Positions 16,037-23,945 of a DNA stretch of 32,249 nucleotides are shown here, piece by piece. Where the stretch lies: the IMG/VR virus record IMGVR_UViG_3300042691_014154, positions 1 through 32,249 of that record; one strand, written 5' to 3'. The translations under genes were made by a program, and so were the position numbers. Under the pieces are notes generated by a model. It was not told the DNA's origin. It ran no database searches and saw only the letters and a program-made list of their open reading frames with translations. Positions within the stretch are counted from its first letter, which is position 1, and each line of letters begins with the position of its first letter. Source of the stretch: a virus.

Positions 16037-16054
16037 TTTCAGGTTTTCCTGAAA
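16037..16054 (+). promoter_or_regulatory. Short hairpin in the RNR leader
   Basis: TTTCAGG (16037-16043) and CCTGAAA (16048-16054) form a 7-bp stem with a TTTT loop, 28 nt before the RNR ATG. No T-run follows on the + strand, so it does not look like a standard terminator. It may regulate RNR translation or be incidental. The rest of 15924-16081 is A/T-rich, with no cobalamin riboswitch core that I can recognise. Confidence 0.35.
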
Positions 16055-16081
16055 AAATTATTTACTAAAAAATTACAAAAA

Positions 16082-17938
16082 ATGGACATTTCACAAAGGA
16101 TTTTATCAGACATTACGGTCTATATGAAGTACGCAAAGTTTAGACCAGAATTAAACAGAAGAGAAACATGGGAAGAGTTGGTTACCCGTAATATGGATAT
16201 GCATATTAAAAAATACCCACAATTAGAAACGGAGATTAGAGAAAATTATAAATTTGTGTATGATAAAAAGGTTTTACCTTCTATGCGTTCAATGCAGTTC
16301 GCAGGTAAACCAATTGAAATAAGTCCAAATAGAATTTACAATTGTGCATTCGCACCGGCAGATGATTGGAGAGTATTCTCAGAAATTATGTTCCTCTTAT
16401 TAGGTGGAACAGGTGTAGGATATTCTGTACAAAAACATCATGTAGAGCAATTACCTGAAATTAGAAAACCAAATCAAGATAAAACAAGAAGATTTCTTAT
16501 TGGAGATTCTATTGAAGGATGGGCAGACGCAATTTCTGTGTTAATTAAAGCATATTTCTTTGGAGGAAGTAAGCCAGTATTTGATTTTAGAGATATCCGT
16601 CCAAAGGGTGCACGATTAATTACAAGTGGTGGTAAAGCACCAGGACCTCAACCACTTAAAGAGTGTTTGATTAAAATTGAAGGAATTTTAGATGGTAAAA
16701 AAGATGGTGATAAATTAGAACCAATTGAAGTGCATGATATTATTTGCCACATCGCTGATGCAGTATTAGCAGGTGGTATTCGTAGAGCAGCATTAATTTC
16801 TCTTTTCTCTGCAAATGATGATAAGATGATTAGTTGTAAAAGTGGTGCTTGGTGGGAAAATAATCCACAAAGAGGTAGAGCTAACAACTCAGCAGTTCTA
16901 ATGAGACATAAAATCACAAAATCATATTTTATGGACTTGTGGAAAAGAATTGAAGCAAGTGGTGCCGGTGAGCCTGGTATCTACTTATCAAACGATAAAG
17001 ATTGGGGAACTAATCCTTGCTGTGAGATTGCATTAAGACCTTTCCAATTCTGTAACTTATGTGAAGTAAATGTAAGTGATGTAGTAGACCAGGATGATTT
17101 GAATGCAAGAGTTAAAGCAGCATCATTCATCGGAACATTACAAGCAGGCTATACTGATTTCCATTACCTAAGACCTATTTGGCAAAGAACAACCGAAAAA
17201 GATGCACTTATTGGAGTATCTATGACAGGTATTGGTAGTGGTGCGGTATTGAAATTAGATATGAAAGCGGCTGCTAAAGCAGTAAAAGAAGAAAACATAA
17301 GAGTAGCAGATGTATTGGGCATAAACCATTCAGCAAGAACCACAACTGTTAAGCCTGCAGGAACAACATCATTGACATTGGGAACAAGTAGTGGTATTCA
17401 CGCTTGGCATAATGATTACTACATTCGTAGAGTAAGAGTTGGTAAAAATGAATCAATATACAATTACCTAACTTTAAATCATCCTGAATTAATTGAAGAT
17501 GAATATTTTAGACCGCATGATACTGCAGTAATTGGTATCCCACAAAAAGCACCTGAAAACGCAATTTTCCGTACTGAATCACCTATTCAATTATTGGAAA
17601 GAGTTAAAAGAGTTCATAACGAATGGATTAAACCGGGTCATAGAAGTGGTAACAACACACATAATGTATCAGCAACGGTTTCAATCAGAGAGCACGAATG
17701 GGATGCAGTTGGTGAATGGATGTGGGAAAATAAAGATGCATACAATGGATTATCAGTATTACCTTACGATGGTGGAACTTATATTCAAGCACCATTTGAA
17801 GATTGTACGAAAGAAAAATACGAAGAATTAATGAAAACATTAAATGATGTTGATTTATCAAAAGTAGTTGAATTGGAAGATAATACAGATTTGAGTGGTG
17901 AATTAGCTTGTGCGGGAGGTGCTTGTGAAATTAAATAA
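16082..17938 (+). CDS. Adenosylcobalamin-dependent (class II) ribonucleotide reductase
   Basis: This 618-residue protein reduces ribonucleotides to deoxyribonucleotides. Visible elements are the first redox cysteine in RIYNCAFAP (C88), the glycine-rich LLLGGTGVGYSVQ (105-117), the radical-cysteine loop NPCCEI (N311, C313, E315), TVKPAGTTSLTLG, and a C-terminal redox pair ACAGGACEIK (C-x4-C). It resembles monomeric RTPR-type enzymes but is shorter than the Lactobacillus enzyme. No small (NrdB-like) subunit is nearby, consistent with class II. A DUF5522 protein and a thioredoxin follow with overlaps, and thioredoxin would re-reduce the C-terminal pair. The first 12 bases (ATGGACATTTCA) are identical to those of the SSB gene. 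It depends on host or environmental cobalamin. Confidence 0.88.
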   Translation: MDISQRILSDITVYMKYAKFRPELNRRETWEELVTRNMDMHIKKYPQLETEIRENYKFVYDKKVLPSMRSMQFAGKPIEISPNRIYNCAFAPADDWRVFSEIMFLLLGGTGVGYSVQKHHVEQLPEIRKPNQDKTRRFLIGDSIEGWADAISVLIKAYFFGGSKPVFDFRDIRPKGARLITSGGKAPGPQPLKECLIKIEGILDGKKDGDKLEPIEVHDIICHIADAVLAGGIRRAALISLFSANDDKMISCKSGAWWENNPQRGRANNSAVLMRHKITKSYFMDLWKRIEASGAGEPGIYLSNDKDWGTNPCCEIALRPFQFCNLCEVNVSDVVDQDDLNARVKAASFIGTLQAGYTDFHYLRPIWQRTTEKDALIGVSMTGIGSGAVLKLDMKAAAKAVKEENIRVADVLGINHSARTTTVKPAGTTSLTLGTSSGIHAWHNDYYIRRVRVGKNESIYNYLTLNHPELIEDEYFRPHDTAVIGIPQKAPENAIFRTESPIQLLERVKRVHNEWIKPGHRSGNNTHNVSATVSIREHEWDAVGEWMWENKDAYNGLSVLPYDGGTYIQAPFEDCTKEKYEELMKTLNDVDLSKVVELEDNTDLSGELACAGGACEIK

Positions 17939-18110
17939 AGATGATGAATCGTTATATTATTTGGAAAATGGTAAAGTGGTGTTCACTCCTAAGTATCACC
18001 TTGAAAGAGGCTATTGCTGTGGTAGTGGGTGCCGCCATTGTCCATATATCCCAACTGGTATAAAAGGAAATAAAAATACAAAAGAAAAAGAAAAAAATGG
18101 TAACAGTTAA
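17925..18110 (+). CDS. DUF5522-like small cysteine-rich protein
   Basis: The frame has no ATG. GTG 17925 is preferred over GTG 17910, as it gives a 61-residue protein and follows GGGAGG by 5 nt, although those bases also code for the RNR C-terminus. The core YYLENGKVVFTPKYHLERGY, then CCGSGCRHCPY, is the signature of DUF5522, a small family I know mainly from Bacteroidota and other bacteria. The four cysteines and histidine likely bind a metal or are redox-active. The C-terminus is a lysine-rich tail. It overlaps RNR at its start and thioredoxin by 14 nt at its end. Position between RNR and thioredoxin suggests a role in RNR redox or metal handling, but this is inference. Confidence 0.7.
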   Translation: MKLNKDDESLYYLENGKVVFTPKYHLERGYCCGSGCRHCPYIPTGIKGNKNTKEKEKNGNS

Positions 18111-18360
18111 AAAATTCTCAGCAGTATGGTGTGGTCCTTGTAGAGCTCTTGCACCAGTAATGAATGAAATCAAAAGCAATTTTTCAAATGTAAAGTTTGA
18201 AGATTATGATATTGATGAATATAGTGAAGTAACAGAAAAATACGGAGTCCGTTCAGTTCCAACCGTTGTAATAGAAAGAGATGGAATTGAATTACAAAGA
18301 TTTACAGGACTTTCATCAAAAATTGCATATGTTAATGCAATAAATGAAGCAATAAAATAG
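18097..18360 (+). CDS. Thioredoxin
   Basis: The 87-residue protein has the WCGPC active site (residues 11-15) and the cis-proline strand VRSVPTVVIERDGIELQRF (51-69). It is shorter than typical thioredoxins because the first strand and helix before the active site are missing, so it resembles minimal phage thioredoxins. It lies in the RNR operon, overlapping the DUF5522 gene by 14 nt, and probably supplies electrons to the C-terminal cysteine pair of the reductase. The next operon begins immediately with a promoter-like element at 18361. Confidence 0.93.
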   Translation: MVTVKKFSAVWCGPCRALAPVMNEIKSNFSNVKFEDYDIDEYSEVTEKYGVRSVPTVVIERDGIELQRFTGLSSKIAYVNAINEAIK

Positions 18361-18390
18361 TTGGTAAATTCAATTATTTTTCGTAAATTA
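18361..18390 (+). promoter_or_regulatory. Promoter-like element, copy C (leaderless layout)
   Basis: TTGG at 18361-18364 and TAAATTA at 18384-18390 have the standard spacing. The ATG at 18396 is only 5 nt after the element. It starts at the first base after the thioredoxin stop codon. It should drive the amidotransferase, GNAT and second SPPY genes as one unit. Confidence 0.6.
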
Positions 18391-18395
18391 GTTAT

Positions 18396-19853
18396 ATGTG
18401 TGGAATAATAGGCGGTAATTGGTTTACCTCTGATGAGCAAACCTATACCCATTTAAACAAAATAATTCATAGAGGCAGAGATGCTTCTAAAGTAGATAAG
18501 GTTGACAACGTTTATGTTGGGCACAACCGTCTTTCAATACAGGACTTATCTTCATCTGCAAACCAACCAATGTGGAATGAAGATAAGACCGTTTGTATTG
18601 TGTACAATGGTGAACTTTGGGATAGTACTGAAACAAAAGAATTAAAATTATCTTTAAAAACAAAGTTCAAAACAAAATCAGATACGGAAATAATCTTAAA
18701 TGCTTATTGTGAATTAGGAACTGAATCATTTGAATTATTGGATGGTATGTTTTCATTTGCAATAGTTGATACAAAACTTAATAAAGTATTTGTAGTTAGA
18801 GATTACGTTGGTGAATTACCCCTATGGTACGCAATTGATAATGATGGTAAGTTGGTATTTTGTTCCGAAAAGAAAGGATTACCAATTTCAGAACTTTATG
18901 AAAAACAAGTTAAAGCGATTTATCCAGGAACTTATTTAGAATATGATTACAAAACATTAGAACACAAAACCGTAACTTACTATAAACTTCCAAATGAAAT
19001 TATAAATGATGATAGAGAAACTATTGTTAAAAATATTAGAGTAATGTTGGAAGAAGCTGTAAAGGTTAAAATGATTTCAGATGTTCCTATCTGCACAATT
19101 CTTAGCGGTGGTATTGACTCGGTAATTACAACTTATATTCTTTCACGCATCAAACCAGATATTGAGGCATTTGTAGTTTCAATGGGCGATGGTGATACAA
19201 AAAATGATGATATAAAATATGCCCGAATTGCGGCTAAAGAGTTTGGCGTTAAATTACATGAAATTATATTGACTGAACAAGATGTATTAGATGCGATTGA
19301 TGAAACACTTTATGTTATTGAACAAAGTAGATGGCAAAATGTAGGTTCTGCAATTGCACAAATCGCATTGGGTAAAAAGATTAATGAATTAGGATTCAAA
19401 GTTGTATTCAGCGGTGACCTTTCTGATGAAATTTGGGGTAGTTATGGACACATTCAAGCCTTTCATTACAAACCAGAAGATTACGATAAAGCAAGAAGAA
19501 AATTAGTAGAAGATGTACACAAAACAAACTTCTTAACTACCAATCAATCTATTATGTGGGGAGGGACAGTAGAAGTAAGAACTCCTTATAGTTGGAGACC
19601 ATTTGTAGAATATAGTTTAAATATCCCACCTTTATATCAAAAAGAAGGTGGACATATGAAGCCACTATTAAGAGCGGCATTCAAAGGCGAAATATCAGAT
19701 GAACTTCTTTTTAGACCTAAAGTATTTTTTGCAAAGGGTGCAAGAACAGGTGATATGATGGAGGCCAGAAAAGATATTTTGAAATCTCAATTAAATTCCT
19801 TATATTCGTATAAAGACAAACTAAACTTAAATAAATTTTTTGAATATGCTTAA
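18396..19853 (+). CDS. asnB: Asparagine-synthase-like glutamine amidotransferase
   Basis: The 485-residue protein has a class II glutaminase domain with Cys2 at the N-terminus (MCGIIGG), GHNRLSIQDLS (42-52), YNGELWD (70-76), SDTE (95-98) and LDGMFSFAIVD. An ATP-pyrophosphatase domain follows with SDVPICTILSGGIDSVITTY (228-247) and VVFSGDLSDEIWGSYGH. Both half-reactions therefore look intact: glutamine hydrolysis and adenylation of a carboxylate for amide formation. Differences from AsnB include HRGRD for HRGPD, GHNR for GHRR, and GELPLW where AsnB has GxKPLY. It is shorter than AsnB (about 554). The substrate may thus not be aspartate. It overlaps the GNAT gene by 8 nt. The enzyme class is secure, and the substrate is open. 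Confidence 0.85.
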   Translation: MCGIIGGNWFTSDEQTYTHLNKIIHRGRDASKVDKVDNVYVGHNRLSIQDLSSSANQPMWNEDKTVCIVYNGELWDSTETKELKLSLKTKFKTKSDTEIILNAYCELGTESFELLDGMFSFAIVDTKLNKVFVVRDYVGELPLWYAIDNDGKLVFCSEKKGLPISELYEKQVKAIYPGTYLEYDYKTLEHKTVTYYKLPNEIINDDRETIVKNIRVMLEEAVKVKMISDVPICTILSGGIDSVITTYILSRIKPDIEAFVVSMGDGDTKNDDIKYARIAAKEFGVKLHEIILTEQDVLDAIDETLYVIEQSRWQNVGSAIAQIALGKKINELGFKVVFSGDLSDEIWGSYGHIQAFHYKPEDYDKARRKLVEDVHKTNFLTTNQSIMWGGTVEVRTPYSWRPFVEYSLNIPPLYQKEGGHMKPLLRAAFKGEISDELLFRPKVFFAKGARTGDMMEARKDILKSQLNSLYSYKDKLNLNKFFEYA

Positions 19854-20367
19854 TTTTGTAAAAGCAGAAAAAGGTACAAATGAAATGACAGAAGCAGTGA
19901 ATCAAGCATCTGCTATCATTGATTTGTATCCTGAAATATTTCCACATCTCCATAAACAGGGATTTAAATTGGAAAAGTATATTGAAAAAGGTGGTATGAT
20001 ACTGCAAGATGGTGTTGTAGTTACTTTTGGTAGATATGGTAGTAATGGTAAAATGAGTAGGAATGCAAACACATACAAAAAGAAAGGTGATTATATTCTT
20101 CATCAGATTGCAAGTAACCATGCAGTGACGGGAGCATCGGTTAGAGTTCTTAATAAATTTATAGAGTACTGTAAATCACAACACGCAGAAAATCTATTTT
20201 TGACAGTTAGAGAATTTAATACCAGAGCCGTTGAGTTCTATTATAGAAATGGATTTGTAAAAGATAGTGAAATATATTGGACATCTAAAAAGGATGGTAT
20301 AATACCTGGTATTGTTTTTAGATTACGATTAGTTGCTGATAAAAATATTGAAACAGTATGTTCATAG
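19846..20367 (+). CDS. GNAT-fold acyltransferase
   Basis: This protein has 173 residues from ATG 19846. A TTG at 19840 is possible but not needed. The fold markers are GDYILHQIASNHAVTGASVR, which includes the acyl-CoA loop and its helix, then LFLTVREFNTRAVEFYYRNG and the strand EIYWTSKKDGIIPGIVFRL. The family is shared by many phages. Mu Mom, which carbamoylmethylates adenine, is also a GNAT-fold protein, but I cannot show a specific relationship. It overlaps the amidotransferase by 8 nt (ATGCTTAA) and the second SPPY gene by 10 nt, so the three are co-translated. It probably transfers an acyl group to a small molecule, protein or nucleobase. Confidence 0.8.
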   Translation: MLNFVKAEKGTNEMTEAVNQASAIIDLYPEIFPHLHKQGFKLEKYIEKGGMILQDGVVVTFGRYGSNGKMSRNANTYKKKGDYILHQIASNHAVTGASVRVLNKFIEYCKSQHAENLFLTVREFNTRAVEFYYRNGFVKDSEIYWTSKKDGIIPGIVFRLRLVADKNIETVCS

Positions 20368-21587
20368 AATATTTTAATAAGTTTAAAGGTATGCAACCAT
20401 ATCTTTATATTAATAAAGAAGAATGGGAATACATACAAAAAACATTTGATAGAGAAGATGTTAAAGAATCTCTTGCAGATATTTGTATGGAATATCCATT
20501 ACCATATGCGGAAATTAGTGAAGAAGAAGCTAGAAAAGAATATCTTAAACTAAAAGGAATTCGTTGGAGAGAATTACTAACTGAAGGTGAATGGTTTCCA
20601 AGAAAAGCATCGGATTTTAGATACTCATTGGATTTTCAAGGTAAACCGCAATATTTTAGAAGATTAAATACTGGAAATGAAGCTTCCAATTTTTTCCAAC
20701 AAGAAAATCGTTGGAGTGTTGATGGAACTGTTTCACCTGGCCCTTTAAGAACTTGGACAAATAGGGAATTTATGGTTACTCTAATGGGTGGGTTATATAC
20801 ACTTAAATTTGATGTAGTAGATAAGGCAGCTTTGAGAGTATGTTTAAGTTTAAGAAAATACATATGTTCACAATTTAAACCAAATGTTGCTAAGGCTTTG
20901 TACGATTATGTTGAAGCTGAGAATGTATTAGATATATCAGCCGGATGGGGAGATAGAATGTGTGGATTCTTTGCAAGTGAAAAAGGTAAACACTATGTAG
21001 GTATTGATCCTCGTAAAGAAAATCATCCAATATATCGCCAACAGGCAGATTTTTATTCTAAAAATAATGGATTCTTTGAAACTGAAAAGAAAGCAGATTT
21101 TATAGAATCTCCTGCAGAAGATGCAGACCTTTCAATGTACAAAGAACATTTTGATATTGTATTTAGTTCACCTCCATATTTTAATGTTGAAAGATATTCA
21201 TACGATGATACTCAAAGTTGGGTAAGATATAAAAATATTGATGACTGGAATACATTGTTTTTACACAAAACAATTTCAAATGTATGGCCAACTATTAAGA
21301 AAGGAGGATATTTGGCTATAAACATTGCAGATGTGTATGCAAGTTCTAAAGGAGATGGTAAAGGTTACAAAGAGATATGTAATCCAATGAATGATTTTAT
21401 TCAAACATTGGGTGCAGAATATCAAGGGTGTTTGGGTATGGAAATGGCCAAAAGACCGGGTAGTGCGGGTGCAGGTTCTATTATAGAAGGTGATGAAGAT
21501 CGTTATACGGAAGAAGCATTGGCAAAGGCGGCAGAGGCAGGTGATAAAACATTCTGTGAACCAATTTGGATTTGGAAGAAACTTTAA
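20358..21587 (+). CDS. SPPY methyltransferase-fold protein, paralogue 2
   Basis: This 409-residue protein shares its core with the proteins at 14868 and 22366: QFKPNVAKALYDY, a glycine loop DISAGWGDRMCGFF (192-205), YVGIDPRKE (D217), SPPYFNVERYS (271-281) and DDTQSWVRYK. The N-terminal 170 residues differ, with WFPRKASDFRYSLDF and RRLNTGNEASNFFQ. The C-terminal strand LAINIADVYASS is typical of the methyltransferase fold. A GAGAGSIIEGDEDRY loop near residues 371-385 is unique to this copy. It is the third gene of a coupled operon with the amidotransferase and GNAT. A methyl or other transfer to DNA, RNA or nucleotide is possible. Confidence 0.75.
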   Translation: MFIEYFNKFKGMQPYLYINKEEWEYIQKTFDREDVKESLADICMEYPLPYAEISEEEARKEYLKLKGIRWRELLTEGEWFPRKASDFRYSLDFQGKPQYFRRLNTGNEASNFFQQENRWSVDGTVSPGPLRTWTNREFMVTLMGGLYTLKFDVVDKAALRVCLSLRKYICSQFKPNVAKALYDYVEAENVLDISAGWGDRMCGFFASEKGKHYVGIDPRKENHPIYRQQADFYSKNNGFFETEKKADFIESPAEDADLSMYKEHFDIVFSSPPYFNVERYSYDDTQSWVRYKNIDDWNTLFLHKTISNVWPTIKKGGYLAINIADVYASSKGDGKGYKEICNPMNDFIQTLGAEYQGCLGMEMAKRPGSAGAGSIIEGDEDRYTEEALAKAAEAGDKTFCEPIWIWKKL

Positions 21588-21588
21588 T

Positions 21589-21618
21589 TTGGTATTATCA
21601 AAAAAAAGTAGTATATTT
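21589..21618 (+). promoter_or_regulatory. Promoter-like element, copy D, upstream of the clamp gene
   Basis: TTGG at 21589-21592 and TATATTT at 21612-21618 have the standard spacing, 28 nt before ATG 21647. It overlaps the bases just after the stop of SPPY paralogue 2. The short leader is A-rich and includes one TTAAAA. Confidence 0.6.
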
Positions 21619-21646
21619 AACAAACATAAAATTTAAAACAAAAAGT

Positions 21647-22366
21647 ATGAACAAAGTAAGAGTTACACGATTTATCCAAAAGTATAATTTGGCTGGATTA
21701 GTAGAATCTGTTTCTTGGAAAGCAGCAGATGGTAAATTAGTTACCCGTTTTATCTCAGATGATAAAACAGTATTAGGTGAAGTTGAATTAGATAATTTCA
21801 CACAAACAACACCAGAATTAGGTGTGTATACAACATCACAATTAACAAAGTTGTTATCAGTAGCCGATGAGGATATTGAATTTGATGTTCAGCAAGTTGA
21901 AGGAAAAGCAGTAAATCTATTCATTAAGAATGGTGATACTAAGTTACAATTTCAACTAGCAGATTTAGCAGTTATTCCATCTGTTCCTGAATTAAAAAGT
22001 ATTCCTGAATGGGATGTTGAAATCGGATTTGATGCCAAATTTATTGATAAATTTATTAAAGCTAAAAACGCGTTGAGCGATGTTGATACCTTTACAATTT
22101 TATCAGCTGATGAGCAATTGAAAATTGTATTAGGATATTCAAATGTTAATTCAAATAGAATTGAATTTACTGCTCAAAAAGATTTTACAAAACAAATTAA
22201 ACCAATCTCTTTTTCTGCAAAATACTTTAAAGAAATTTTGACAGCAAACAAAGAGGCAACTTCAGTTACTTTAAAAGTTTCAACTGCAGGTTTAGCACAT
22301 GCTGAATTTAAAGTTGATGACTTTACTTCAAAATATTATTTAGTAGAAGTTCAATTAACTGCATAA
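21647..22366 (+). CDS. 45: Sliding clamp (T4 gp45-like)
   Basis: This protein has 239 residues from ATG 21647. An in-frame ATG at 21566 lies inside the preceding gene and upstream of the promoter-like element, so it is rejected. It is beta-rich with a PCNA-like two-domain pattern: KLVTRFISDDKTVLGEVELD, then DLAVIPSVPELKSIPEW as the interdomain region, and KYYLVEVQL at the C-terminus. Length and layout match T4 gp45 (about 228 residues), a trimeric ring that tethers the polymerase. It is followed directly by SPPY paralogue 3 (TAATG overlap) and then by the family B polymerase. It probably interacts with the polymerase C-terminus and clamp loader. Confidence 0.85.
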   Translation: MNKVRVTRFIQKYNLAGLVESVSWKAADGKLVTRFISDDKTVLGEVELDNFTQTTPELGVYTTSQLTKLLSVADEDIEFDVQQVEGKAVNLFIKNGDTKLQFQLADLAVIPSVPELKSIPEWDVEIGFDAKFIDKFIKAKNALSDVDTFTILSADEQLKIVLGYSNVNSNRIEFTAQKDFTKQIKPISFSAKYFKEILTANKEATSVTLKVSTAGLAHAEFKVDDFTSKYYLVEVQLTA

Positions 22367-23937
22367 TGAGTTTTAATTATCCTAAAAAATACTTTTACGA
22401 AAAGAACGATTGGATTTACTCTCCAGAAGTAAACTTAAAATACGAAGATGTTCTTAAAATGCCATTCCCTAAGTTTGGAGAGTGGGTGGCATTCTTTCGT
22501 GAATTGGCAGTAAGAAAGTGGAATGAGACCGGTGCACCACCTAGAATTGGTGTTGATGAATCGGAAATGATTGAACAGTTTTCTAAACTACAAACTTACA
22601 AAGTAAATGAGTTTGAAGAAAGAGATGATGACGGAAACGAAGTTATCTTTAACTTTAATAAATTTGCTACACCGGTCAATCAGTTCTTCCCTGCAATGTA
22701 TAAGACGGGTATTGGTGGTTCAACATATGAAAAACCAAAACCATCAATATACGATGTATTTGCAAATGATGAATACCTTCCTGAGTTTATCAAACAAATG
22801 AATAGATTAACTAGACAGGATGGTATGTATCGTTTTTCTAAAACTTTACATTTAGATAATCCAGAGTTTCATAATTCGCATATACAAAGTGGTAAAGAGT
22901 GGATTCAAAAATGGGTAGATGGTGATAGTTTGGCAGGTCATGGATTTTGCCTTTCTCAAGCGGATAGTAAAGTTCCATCACCACCAATTACTGCACAAGA
23001 GGTTAAAGACCTTTATAATGCAGGTATATTGAAGTATGAAAACATATCTTCACTAAAAACCGCAGATTGGGGAGAGAATATTGATAATTTACACGATATT
23101 CCAAAACAACCAATTCAAATTAAAATATACCCATTAGGTCAAACTATTTTTCCTGAGGCAACTGCTGCATTCCGTATTGGTATGGGAACACAGGCAGCGG
23201 TAAATTTTCCACCTTTAACAGCAAAATATCTTTACCAAAGATTTACAAATCATATCAAAGACCAAAAGCAAATTAATATATACGACCCATCAGCGGGTTG
23301 GGGTGGAAGAATTTTAGGAGCATTAAGTGTGGATGATAGAAACATACATTACATAGGAAATGACCCAAATACTGAAAACCAAATACCAGAAATTGGTAAA
23401 ACAAGATATGAATACCTTGCAGAATTCTTTAATAACAAAGTACCTGGAGCATCAAACCCATTTTGGGGTCATGCAAACACTTACGAAATTTTTACAACTG
23501 GCTCTGAAATTATTCATTTAGAAGAAAGATTTCAAAAATACAAAGGACAATTGGATTTTGTGTTTACATCACCTCCTTACTTTGATAGAGAAAGATATTC
23601 GGATGATGAAACACAATCATTCAAAAAGTTTAGTTCATATGATAGTTGGAGAGATGGATTCCTACGTCCTACATTAACAACTGCATTTGAATATCTTAGA
23701 AATGATAGATATATCTGTTGGAATATTGCAGATATTAAAGTAGGAACTGATAAATTCTTTCCACTAGAACAAGATAGTATTGATATCCTTACTGAATTAG
23801 GATGTGAATATAGAGGAAAATTAAGAATGACAATGAGTCCAATGACAGGAATGGATTTATCAAAAGCAAAAAATAGTATGAAGATTGAAGGTCAATTTTA
23901 TAAATACGAACCAATCTTTATATTTTACAAACCATAA
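22366..23937 (+). CDS. SPPY methyltransferase-fold protein, paralogue 3
   Basis: This is the longest paralogue (523 residues). The first 270 residues are unique and hold EFGEW-like aromatic segments, an RNR-unrelated SHIQSGKEWIQKWVDGDSLA stretch and PIQIKIYPLGQTIFPEATA. The core follows: NFPPLTAKYLYQ, YDPSAGWGGRILGAL (306-320), YIGNDPN (D333), TSPPYFDRERYSDDETQS (401-418) and FKKF. The C-terminal strands include ICWNIADIKVG. It is coupled to the clamp gene by a TAATG overlap and lies 8 nt before the polymerase gene, so it is expressed with the replisome. Activity on DNA at the fork is an attractive inference, but the substrate is unknown. Confidence 0.75.
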   Translation: MSFNYPKKYFYEKNDWIYSPEVNLKYEDVLKMPFPKFGEWVAFFRELAVRKWNETGAPPRIGVDESEMIEQFSKLQTYKVNEFEERDDDGNEVIFNFNKFATPVNQFFPAMYKTGIGGSTYEKPKPSIYDVFANDEYLPEFIKQMNRLTRQDGMYRFSKTLHLDNPEFHNSHIQSGKEWIQKWVDGDSLAGHGFCLSQADSKVPSPPITAQEVKDLYNAGILKYENISSLKTADWGENIDNLHDIPKQPIQIKIYPLGQTIFPEATAAFRIGMGTQAAVNFPPLTAKYLYQRFTNHIKDQKQINIYDPSAGWGGRILGALSVDDRNIHYIGNDPNTENQIPEIGKTRYEYLAEFFNNKVPGASNPFWGHANTYEIFTTGSEIIHLEERFQKYKGQLDFVFTSPPYFDRERYSDDETQSFKKFSSYDSWRDGFLRPTLTTAFEYLRNDRYICWNIADIKVGTDKFFPLEQDSIDILTELGCEYRGKLRMTMSPMTGMDLSKAKNSMKIEGQFYKYEPIFIFYKP

Positions 23938-23945
23938 TATAAAAA

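Noticed and set aside
16021-16060. Intrinsic terminator at the RNR leader hairpin
   Set aside because: The stem is only 7 bp and AT-rich, and no T-run follows on the + strand. Termination just before RNR would also cut the gene off.
15924-16081. Cobalamin riboswitch ahead of the class II RNR
   Set aside because: I looked for the conserved B12-box-like core and found nothing convincing, and the gap is short and A-rich.
17532-17831. 99-codon + strand frame inside the RNR gene
   Set aside because: It lies wholly inside the RNR reading frame, with low-complexity, unfamiliar sequence and no start context.
21566-21646. Longer N-terminus for the clamp from ATG 21566
   Set aside because: It overlaps the preceding gene and the promoter-like element. 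ATG 21647 fits gp45 length and N-terminus.
23899-23906. T4 late-type TATAAATA before the family B polymerase
   Set aside because: It lies in coding sequence and reads as ordinary Tyr-Lys-Tyr codons. In AT-rich DNA it is expected by chance.
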